From an uncultured Sphingomonadales bacterium (GTDB lineage Bacteria > Pseudomonadota > Alphaproteobacteria > Sphingomonadales > Sphingomonadaceae): DNA of 5,302 nt. This document shows, piece by piece, positions 1 to 5,081 of this stretch. The position numbers and the translations under genes are program-made. Location of the stretch: NCBI GenBank assembly GCA_937898525.1, contig CALCBC010000112.1, positions 1-5,302 on the forward strand. The letters run 5' to 3'. Under the pieces are notes generated by a model that did no database searches, was not told the DNA's origin, and saw only the letters and a program-made list of their open reading frames with translations. Numbering within the stretch: the stretch's first letter is position 1; the number at the start of each line of letters is the position of its first letter.

Positions 1-617
1 CGATCTGGATGCAGTACATGACCGCCTACGCCATCATCGAGGTTGCCGACATCGGCATCGGCGACGGCGTGATGATCCGTGCCGCCTCGTCGAGCGTGGG
101 GATCGCCGCGATCCAGCTGGCGAACTGGGCCGGCTCGGTGTCGATCGCCTGCACCCGGACCAGCGACAAGAAGCAGGCCCTGCTCGACCAGGGCGCAGCA
201 CACGTCATCGCGACCGAGGAGGAGGACCTCGTTGCGCGGGTCATGGAGATCACCGGCGGCAAGGGTGCGCGTACGGCGTTTGACCCTGTCGGCGGCCCCT
301 ACGTCGACACGCTCGCCCAGGCGCTCGCGCCGAGGGGGATTCTGTTCGTCTACGGCGGCCTGAGTGAGCAGCCGACGCCCTACCCCCACTGGCCCTGCGC
401 GATGAAAGGCCTGTCGATGCGCGGCTGGGTGGCAAGCGAAATCTGGAACCACCCCCACCGCTTCAAGGCGGCGCAGGAGAAGATCCTCGCGGGCCTCGCG
501 GGCGGACAGCTCAAGCCCGTAATCGCGAAGGAGTTCCACGGCCTCGACAAGATCGCGGAGGCCAACGCCTATCTCGAATCCAACCAGCAGGTCGGCAAAG
601 TCGTGGTGACGATCTGA
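1..617 (+). CDS. Zinc-independent quinone oxidoreductase-type MDR protein (5' truncated)
   Basis: Partial gene: the frame is open from base 3 (Ile-Trp before the first visible Met at 9) to TGA at 615-617, so the true start lies left of the window. Family members are usually about 320-330 residues, so roughly the first 120 (GroES-like catalytic domain) are missing. The visible part is the Rossmann half. Counting the Met at 9 as residue 1, AASSSVGIAA (25-34) is the nucleotide-binding turn, in the Ser-rich form seen in many quinone reductase-like members. TRTSDKK (49-55) follows the second beta strand and could contact an NADP(H) phosphate. GAAHVI (62-67) and FDPVGGP (91-97) are further MDR hallmarks. 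No structural-zinc cysteine cluster is visible. The likely reaction is NAD(P)H-dependent reduction of a quinone or activated enone in the cytoplasm; the substrate cannot be told. It is followed by a hairpin and a tRNA and has no evident link to the oxidase genes. Confidence 0.9.
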   Translation, partial: IWMQYMTAYAIIEVADIGIGDGVMIRAASSSVGIAAIQLANWAGSVSIACTRTSDKKQALLDQGAAHVIATEEEDLVARVMEITGGKGARTAFDPVGGPYVDTLAQALAPRGILFVYGGLSEQPTPYPHWPCAMKGLSMRGWVASEIWNHPHRFKAAQEKILAGLAGGQLKPVIAKEFHGLDKIAEANAYLESNQQVGKVVVTI

Positions 618-640
618 CCTGGGGCAGAGCGACAGCGCCT

Positions 641-673
641 GGCAATGGCCATGCCGCGCGCGTGGCGATTGCC
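641..673 (+). terminator. Long GC-rich hairpin downstream of the oxidoreductase gene
   Basis: GGCAAT (641-646) pairs with ATTGCC (668-673). After a G-G mismatch, GCCATGC (648-654) pairs with GCGTGGC (660-666) including one T-G wobble, leaving the five-base loop CGCGC. It begins 23 bases after the TGA of the oxidoreductase gene, where a transcription end is expected. No T-run follows, so it is not a classic intrinsic terminator; it could be a weak or Rho-assisted terminator or a 3'-end stabiliser. The pairing is seen directly; the function is inferred. Confidence 0.5.
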
Positions 674-707
674 TAGCGCGCGCTCGTCACCTAAACGACG
701 CCCGCGT

Positions 708-784
708 GCGCCCGTAGCTCAGCAGGATAGAGCATCGGATTCCTAATCCGGGGGTCACAGGTTCGAATCCTGTCGGGCGCGCCA
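708..784 (+). tRNA. tRNA-Arg (anticodon CCT)
   Basis: Complete 77-base tRNA read by hand. The acceptor stem is GCGCCCG (708-714) with CGGGCGC (774-780). The D stem is GCTC (717-720) with GAGC (730-733). The anticodon stem TCGGA (735-739) pairs with TCCGG (747-751), including one T-G pair. The loop TTCCTAA (740-746) places CCT at 742-744, decoding AGG as arginine. The variable loop is 752-756. The T arm is ACAGG / TTCGAAT / CCTGT (757-773). The discriminator is G781 and the 3' CCA (782-784) is genomically encoded. No integrase or direct repeat is seen beside it, so there is no sign here that it serves as an integration site. Confidence 0.98.
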
Positions 785-819
785 TTCTCCTCACGCAGAA
801 GTCCGCCATTCCGCGATCG

Positions 820-840
820 CCCGACAGGGGGTATGTCGGG
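820..840. terminator. Perfect hairpin between tRNA-Arg and the convergent oxidase operon
   Basis: CCCGACA (820-826) and TGTCGGG (834-840) form a perfect 7-bp stem with a 7-base loop (GGGGGTA). It lies 35 bases after the tRNA CCA and 31 bases beyond the stop codon of the last minus-strand gene, the point where both converging transcripts should end. There is no T-run on either strand, so it is at best an atypical bidirectional terminator. The rest of 785-871 shows nothing else recognisable. Confidence 0.4.
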
Positions 841-871
841 GAGGAGACCCAGGTCGAGGTTGGGCATACAC

Positions 872-1159
872 CTACATCGCCACTGCCGGTGCCGCCTGCC
901 ACACCACCGCCACCAGCGACAGCGCCGCGCCAAGCCCCCCGAGCCGGGCGATCCACGCCTCAAGCGCATCGGCCCTGCGCCCCGCTCCGATCGTCCTCCA
1001 CAGGATCAGACCGTCCGCAGCAATCGCCGCCAGCGTCACGATGAGCACCAGCCAGCGTGCCCCCACCCGCCCCGGCATCGCGCTGGCAATGCCGTAGAGC
1101 ACGAAGAAGTGCGCCGCCCAGACCGCGAGCCCGCCGAGCACGATTGCCCACGCACGCAC
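872..1159 (-). CDS. Small three-helix membrane protein at the end of the oxidase operon
   Basis: 95 residues, GTG start at 1159 and TAG at 874-872. The GTG begins one base after the TGA of the subunit I/III gene (TGA-G-GTG), and GGAGG at 1172-1168 lies 8 bases upstream within that gene's last codons, so translation is probably coupled. Three hydrophobic helices are visible: about 5-24, 34-55 and 71-92. The first carries a buried histidine in WAAHFFVLY (H17 within 14-22), which could be structural or bind a cofactor. I do not recognise it as subunit III, subunit IV or a known assembly factor (no Cys pair, no metal-binding motif). Its place suggests a small accessory subunit or assembly helper of the oxidase in the inner membrane. 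This is inference from context; hydrophobic codon pattern and coupling make it very likely a real gene. Confidence 0.8.
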   Translation of the reverse strand: MRAWAIVLGGLAVWAAHFFVLYGIASAMPGRVGARWLVLIVTLAAIAADGLILWRTIGAGRRADALEAWIARLGGLGAALSLVAVVWQAAPAVAM

Positions 1160-1160
1160 C

Positions 1161-3698
1161 TCACCAGCCTCCGGGCACCAGCCGCGTGATCAGCGCGGTG
1201 ACGGCGCCCTGGGCCGCGGCGTAGAGCAGGAACAGCGAGACCACGTCGAGGGTAACGCTGCGCGGGCGCACGATCAGGTTCCGGCTGGTCCGCGCGGCGA
1301 GGTAGAGCACCATCAGCAACGCGACCGCAGCGAGCAGCCCTTGCTGAGCGAGGAACGCCATGACCAGCGCACCTTGCGCGCTGAGTTCGGGATCGAACCC
1401 GGTGCCCCGCCAGCCCGTGAAGTCGACCGCCCAGGCGAGCGCGATCGTCGCGCCGGCGAGCAGCACCTGTGTCGCGGGGCTCCAGTGCGTACTGCCCTCT
1501 CGCCGCAGCAGGTAGCGGCCGAGCCAGACCAGCCCGGCGGCGCCCGCGTACAGTCCGACGACCGGCAGCGCCCACCCTTTGCCACCGTAGTCGCTCCAGT
1601 ACTCCGGGTGCACGCCGCGCACGAACAGGAAGGCGAACACGGTCATCAGGAAGACCATCGCCGCCACCACCAGAAGCATGACCATGGCCCACCAGCCGTG
1701 CGTCCCCGAACCGGTGGCGTACGTCCTCAGGCGGATGCCGCCGCCGACGTCGACTTCGGGCTCGGCGACGGTCCGGTCGGTATCCCACAGCCAGCGCATG
1801 ATCGAAGGGACCGCGAGCACCCCGCTGATCACCGCCGGCGTGTAGGCCTGGACCGTCAGCAGCAGGAAGAACCCGGCGGTAAACAGTGCGCCGAGCAGCG
1901 GCCAGGCCGAGGGTCCGGGCATGATCTGCAGGTATTGCGGCTCGGCCCTGATCGGGCTGGTGATGATCGTCTCGCGCAAGCCGGTCGCGGTGCCCGGCAG
2001 GAGATAGCGGCCCTCGTCGACGTCGCGGGCGAGATCGGGCTGGTCCCACAGCGGCTCGCGGCTGCGCACGACCGGGATGCTGCGGGTCGAGTAGAGCCCG
2101 GTCGGCAGCCATTCGAGCGTGCCGCCGCCATAGACGTTGCCTGCCGTGCCCTCGACCGCGAAGCGGAAGTTGCGCGCGAGGTCGAACACGAACAGCGCCA
2201 CACCCGCGCCGATCATGAAGGCCCCGGCCGTGGAAACGAGGTTGGTCGGCTCGAGCCCCATGCCGGGCAGGTAGGTATAGACCCGCCGCGGCATGCCCAT
2301 CATTCCGGTCAGGTGCATCGGCAGGAAGGTCACCTGCATCCCGGCGAACATCAGCCAGAACACCCACTTGCCGAGCCGCTCGGACAGCGCCCGCCGGCTC
2401 ATCATCGGCGTCCAGTAATAGAGCCCGGCGAATACCGGGAACACCGCGCCGCCGATCAGCACGTAGTGCAGGTGCGCGACGATGAAGTGGGTGTCGTGCA
2501 CCTGCCAGTCGAACGGCACCATCGCCACCATGACCCCAGTCAGTCCGCCGATCACGAACGTGACCAGTCCGCCGATCACGAACAACGTCGGGGTGTTGCA
2601 GCGCGGCTTGCCGACCGCGAGCGTCGCGATCCAGGCGAACACCTGCACCCCCGCCGGCAGGCTCACCGCCATGCTCGCCGCGGCGAAGAAGCCGATCGAC
2701 AGCGTCGGCATCCCGGTGGTGAACATGTGATGCGCCCAGACGCCGAAGCTGATGAACGCGGTCGCCAGCAGCGCGAGCACCACCAGCTGGTATCCGACCA
2801 GCGGTGTGCGCGCGAGCGCCGAGACCATCATCGAGGTCAGTCCTGCCGCGGGCAGGAAGATGATGTAGACCTCCGGATGCCCGAAGAACCAGAACAGGTG
2901 CTGCCACAGCATCGGGTCGCCGCCGCGGGTGGCGTCGAAGAACGGCCAGTTGAGCGCCCGCTCGAGCTCGAGCAGCAGCGTCGCCAGGATCACCGCCGGG
3001 AAGGCGATCAGGATCATCCCGGCGAACACCAGCATCGCCCAGGCGAACAGCGGCATGCGCGCGAGCGTCATCCCGGGCGCCCGGGTCTTGAGCACGCCGA
3101 CGAGGATCTCGATCGCCCCGGCGATCGCCGAGATCTCGATGAAGCCGATCCCGAGCAGCCAGAAGTCTGCATTGATCCCGGGCGAATAGGTCGTCCCGGT
3201 CAGCGGTGGGTACATGAACCAGCCGCCGTTCGGTGCGAGGCCGAAGAACAGCGACAGGAAGAAGCAGGTCCCGCCGACGAAATAGGCCCAGAACGCGTAG
3301 GCCGAGAGGCGCGGGAACGGCAGGTCGCGCGCGGCCAGCATCTGCGGCAGCAGCAGCACGCCGAGCGCTTCCATCATCGGCACCGCGAACAGGAACATCA
3401 TCAGCGTGCCGTGCATCGTGAAGAACTGGTTGTAGGTCTCCTGCGGCAGCACGCCCTGCAGCGGCAGCGCCAGCTGCACGCGCATGACCAGCGCCAGCAC
3501 GCCCGCTAGCAGGAAGAACAGGAACGCTGCGCCGACGTAAAACGTGCCGATGTAGTTGTTGTTGACCGCCGTCAGCAGGCCCCATCCCTTCGGCGCGCGC
3601 CAGGCTTCCTCGAGCCTCGCCAGCTCGTCGTCGGGACGCGGCCCCTTGGTCGGAAACCGGTCGAGGAGCGCGGGATCGAACCCCGTCTCCGACTTCAC
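1161..3698 (-). CDS. ctaD: Cytochrome c oxidase subunit I fused to a subunit III-like domain
   Basis: 845 residues. The GTG start at 3698-3696 overlaps the subunit II stop (GTGA), with GGAGGAG five bases upstream. The same frame stays open upstream to about 4097, but there it overlaps subunit II and encodes no oxidase sequence, so that longer form is rejected. Residues 50-510 form the 12-helix catalytic core. H96 and H411 ligate haem a, H409 ligates haem a3, and H274, H323 and H324 ligate CuB, with Y278 placed for the His-Tyr crosslink. H401-D402 and R471-R472 match the Mg/propionate region. E276 in GHPEVY is the terminal Glu of A1-type enzymes. D125 (DLPFPR) is the D-pathway entry. Unusually, the K-pathway Lys is Q352 and the D-pathway Asn positions are V114, S132 and E197. 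A linker (about 511-595, with TLEW) leads to five or more further helices (about 598-835) in the position of subunit III, lacking its usual His/Glu motifs. The protein resembles CoxN-type 'alternative' oxidases; it reduces O2 in the inner membrane. Confidence 0.97.
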   Translation of the reverse strand: MKSETGFDPALLDRFPTKGPRPDDELARLEEAWRAPKGWGLLTAVNNNYIGTFYVGAAFLFFLLAGVLALVMRVQLALPLQGVLPQETYNQFFTMHGTLMMFLFAVPMMEALGVLLLPQMLAARDLPFPRLSAYAFWAYFVGGTCFFLSLFFGLAPNGGWFMYPPLTGTTYSPGINADFWLLGIGFIEISAIAGAIEILVGVLKTRAPGMTLARMPLFAWAMLVFAGMILIAFPAVILATLLLELERALNWPFFDATRGGDPMLWQHLFWFFGHPEVYIIFLPAAGLTSMMVSALARTPLVGYQLVVLALLATAFISFGVWAHHMFTTGMPTLSIGFFAAASMAVSLPAGVQVFAWIATLAVGKPRCNTPTLFVIGGLVTFVIGGLTGVMVAMVPFDWQVHDTHFIVAHLHYVLIGGAVFPVFAGLYYWTPMMSRRALSERLGKWVFWLMFAGMQVTFLPMHLTGMMGMPRRVYTYLPGMGLEPTNLVSTAGAFMIGAGVALFVFDLARNFRFAVEGTAGNVYGGGTLEWLPTGLYSTRSIPVVRSREPLWDQPDLARDVDEGRYLLPGTATGLRETIITSPIRAEPQYLQIMPGPSAWPLLGALFTAGFFLLLTVQAYTPAVISGVLAVPSIMRWLWDTDRTVAEPEVDVGGGIRLRTYATGSGTHGWWAMVMLLVVAAMVFLMTVFAFLFVRGVHPEYWSDYGGKGWALPVVGLYAGAAGLVWLGRYLLRREGSTHWSPATQVLLAGATIALAWAVDFTGWRGTGFDPELSAQGALVMAFLAQQGLLAAVALLMVLYLAARTSRNLIVRPRSVTLDVVSLFLLYAAAQGAVTALITRLVPGGW

Positions 3699-4636
3699 CG
3701 CTGCTCCTCCAGGTAGGCGGTGATCGCCCGCAGCTCTGCGGCCGAAAGCATGGTGTAGGGCGGCATCCGGTTGTTCGGCTTGATCGCCTGGCTGTTGCCG
3801 ATCCAGCCCATCAGCGTGCCGCGATTGTTCGGCAGGATGCCCGCGCCGAGCGTCTTGCGGCTGCCTATATGTGTCAGGTCCGGCCCGGCGAGGCCGTTGG
3901 CATCGGTCCCGGCGATGCGGTGGCAGGCGGCACACCCGGCCGAAGCGAACAGCTCGGCGCCGCGCGGGTCGCCGGCCGGCGGCGGACCGGCCTCGCGCGC
4001 CCGGCGAGCCGCCATCAGCCGCTCGAACGCCTCGCGCTCGTGCGCGATCACCACGAAGCCCATCAGCGCGTGCGGCCCGCCGCAATATTCGGCGCATTGC
4101 CCGCCGAACTGGCCCGGCTCGTCGGCCTGGATGCGCATCAGGTTACGGCGCCCGGGAATCATGTCGAGCTTGCCGGAGAGCCGAGGGACCCAGAAGCTGT
4201 GGATCACGTCGGCCGATTCCAGTTCGAGCACGACCGGCTCGCCGACCGGGATGTGCAGCTCGTTGGCATCGTGGATCACCGGCTGCCCGTCGCCGTCGAG
4301 ATAGGCCACGCGCCACCACCACATCTCACCGGTGATCCTCACCCGCATCTCGTCGCCGCGGATGCGCTCTGACAGGCTCGCGGTCAGCGTGAGGCCGTAG
4401 ACCAGCAGCGCGGTCAGCACGACCAGCGGGAACACGATCCCGCCGAGCCAGACGATCCTGGTTCCGCCGACCCGTTGCCGCGCGCGCTCGCCGCCGAACA
4501 GCGCCAGCCACAACGCCGCGAACACCACCAGCAGCACCGCGGCGGCCATGGCCAGCAGCACCCACGAGAGCACCGTCACCGGCCAGGCGTAAGGGCCGGC
4601 GGGATCGAGGATCGGCGGGGGCCAGCCTTCGAGCAC
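3695..4636 (-). CDS. coxB: Cytochrome c oxidase subunit II with C-terminal cytochrome c domain (caa3 type)
   Basis: 313 residues. GTG start at 4636, one base after the TGA of the upstream cytochrome gene, with GGGGGAGA at 4649-4642 as Shine-Dalgarno. Two membrane helices (about 17-45 and 62-85) anchor the periplasmic cupredoxin domain. The CuA ligands are complete: H146 (in IHSFW), then C181, E183, C185, H189 and M192 in the CxExCxxxHxxM pattern. The tryptophan cluster W106-W108 matches the aromatic electron-entry patch. A Pro-rich linker (about 217-224) leads to a class I cytochrome c domain with CAACH at 235-239 and M291 (RMPPY) as the likely sixth haem ligand. It accepts electrons through the attached haem c and passes them via CuA to haem a of subunit I. 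No cleavable lipoprotein signal is present; the first helix probably serves as anchor. The stop overlaps the start of the subunit I/III gene. Confidence 0.96.
   Translation of the reverse strand: MLEGWPPPILDPAGPYAWPVTVLSWVLLAMAAAVLLVVFAALWLALFGGERARQRVGGTRIVWLGGIVFPLVVLTALLVYGLTLTASLSERIRGDEMRVRITGEMWWWRVAYLDGDGQPVIHDANELHIPVGEPVVLELESADVIHSFWVPRLSGKLDMIPGRRNLMRIQADEPGQFGGQCAEYCGGPHALMGFVVIAHEREAFERLMAARRAREAGPPPAGDPRGAELFASAGCAACHRIAGTDANGLAGPDLTHIGSRKTLGAGILPNNRGTLMGWIGNSQAIKPNNRMPPYTMLSAAELRAITAYLEEQR
3704..3710 (-). promoter_or_regulatory. Shine-Dalgarno that fixes the subunit I/III start
   Basis: Read on the minus strand, GGAGGAG occupies 3710-3704, five bases before GTG at 3698. It lies inside the last codons of subunit II and distinguishes this GTG start from a much longer out-of-frame extension overlapping subunit II. 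Confidence 0.8.
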
Positions 4637-4637
4637 C

Positions 4638-5006
4638 TCAGTCTCCCCCGGCCAGCAGGAACGCGGCGACGTCCATCGCCTCGGTCTCGCTCAGCGGCAT
4701 CGCCGGCATCGCGGTTTCCGGGACCAGCGAGGGCGCATCGCGGACGAACGCGGCGAGCACGTCGGGCCGGGCCGGCAACCGCCCCGCGATCAGCCCGCGC
4801 CGGTCGACCCCGGCGAGCTGCGGCGCGGTGCGACCACGTGGCCAGTCGATACCCTGGATCGTGTGGCACGCCGCGCAGCCGACCCGCTCGATCGCCCGCT
4901 TGCCGCGCTCGACGCTCGCGGCAGATGCCGAGGTCCCGCTCGCCGGCGGTGGCTGGCAGGCGGCCGCCGCGAGCGCAAGCGGGACGATGAGATCGAGGCG
5001 TGGCAA
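4638..5006 (-). CDS. Lipoprotein class I cytochrome c, first gene of the oxidase operon
   Basis: 122 residues from TTG at 5006 to TGA at 4640-4638. The TTG is chosen because GGGGGAGA (5018-5011) ends at the right distance and because a short signal peptide with a lipobox-like end, AAAC with C17, follows at once. An ATG four bases upstream (5010) is in another frame and too close to the Shine-Dalgarno. The frame is open further upstream but that stretch has no protein character. After a Pro/Ala/Ser-rich tether (18-31) comes a single haem domain: CAACH at 44-48 and a sixth ligand at M100 or M103 (AMPAMPL). The mature protein would be lipid-anchored on the periplasmic face of the inner membrane. 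Being first in the operon it probably shuttles electrons to the haem c domain of subunit II; this role is inferred from position. A one-base indel at the start codon is an alternative explanation for the missing ATG. Confidence 0.85.
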   Translation of the reverse strand: MPRLDLIVPLALAAAACQPPPASGTSASAASVERGKRAIERVGCAACHTIQGIDWPRGRTAPQLAGVDRRGLIAGRLPARPDVLAAFVRDAPSLVPETAMPAMPLSETEAMDVAAFLLAGGD

Positions 5007-5010
5007 GCAT

Positions 5011-5018
5011 TCTCCCCC
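5011..5018 (-). promoter_or_regulatory. Shine-Dalgarno selecting TTG start of the lipoprotein cytochrome
   Basis: GGGGGAGA read on the minus strand. Its GGAG core is 5 bases from the TTG at 5006 but only 1 base from the out-of-frame ATG at 5010. The identical octamer recurs at 4649-4642, 6 bases (from GGAG) before the GTG of subunit II. Confidence 0.7.
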
Positions 5019-5022
5019 GTCT

Positions 5023-5039
5023 TGTCGCCGGGGGCGACA
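5023..5039 (-). other. Perfect hairpin in the presumed 5' leader of the oxidase operon
   Basis: TGTCGCC (5023-5029) and GGCGACA (5033-5039) form a 7-bp perfect inverted repeat around GGG. It lies between the candidate promoter (5045-5072) and the Shine-Dalgarno (5018-5011) of the first oxidase-operon gene. If transcription starts near 5040, it would form a stem-loop at the extreme 5' end of the mRNA; alternatively it is a DNA operator. The symmetry is seen directly; the role is inferred. Confidence 0.45.
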
Positions 5040-5044
5040 CCAGC

Positions 5045-5072
5045 GGAACCGACCGCCCCGTGTGCCGGTTCC
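5045..5072. promoter_or_regulatory. Symmetric EcfG-like promoter or operator in the divergent spacer
   Basis: GGAACCG (5045-5051) and CGGTTCC (5066-5072) are a perfect 7-bp inverted repeat with a 14-base spacer. On the plus strand GGAAC (5045-5049), 17 bases, then GGTT (5067-5070) resembles the alphaproteobacterial EcfG/SigT/RpoE2 general-stress promoter (GGAAC, 16-18 bases, CGTT), with one mismatch in the -10 element. Because of the symmetry the minus strand reads identically: GGAAC at 5072-5068 and GGTT at 5050-5047. A plus-strand start near 5077 would leave a nearly leaderless mRNA for the ATG at 5082, which lacks a clear Shine-Dalgarno. A minus-strand start near 5040 fits the oxidase operon. 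An ordinary dimeric regulator site is the main alternative. Confidence 0.45.
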
Positions 5073-5081
5073 CTCCGGCAG

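Noticed and set aside
675..684. Palindrome AGCGCGCGCT
   Set aside because: It is a simple GC alternation likely by chance in this composition; no partner site is seen.
708..784. tRNA-Arg as a mobile-element attachment site
   Set aside because: No integrase, duplicate tRNA 3' end or composition change is seen in the window.
687..969. Minus-strand open frames with a TGFEPVTPG-type peptide
   Set aside because: This is the well-known spurious peptide from the antisense of a tRNA (T arm and anticodon arm of tRNA-Arg), not a gene.
1341..3509. 722-codon plus-strand open frame opposite the oxidase gene
   Set aside because: It lies wholly antisense to the subunit I/III gene. Its product is monotonous in Arg, His, Gln, Glu and Asp with no domain, as expected from the complementary frame of a GC-rich gene.
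1036..3585. 849-codon minus-strand open frame overlapping the oxidase gene
   Set aside because: It is a +1-type shadow of the same gene; it is Arg/Ala/Gly-rich, and all haem and copper ligand motifs are in the other frame.
3669..3685. tRNA T-arm-like GGTTCGATCCC on the minus strand, repeated near 1389-1400
   Set aside because: Both copies simply encode Thr-Gly-Phe-Asp-Pro in the oxidase gene; there are no acceptor, D or anticodon stems around them.
3699..4097. N-terminal extension of the subunit I/III frame
   Set aside because: It overlaps subunit II in another frame, is Arg/Ala-rich with no homology, and the GTG at 3698 has a strong Shine-Dalgarno.
4576..5040. 154-codon minus-strand frame containing the ATG at 5010
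   Set aside because: It is out of frame with the CAACH cytochrome, runs past its stop into subunit II, and lacks any signal peptide or haem motif.
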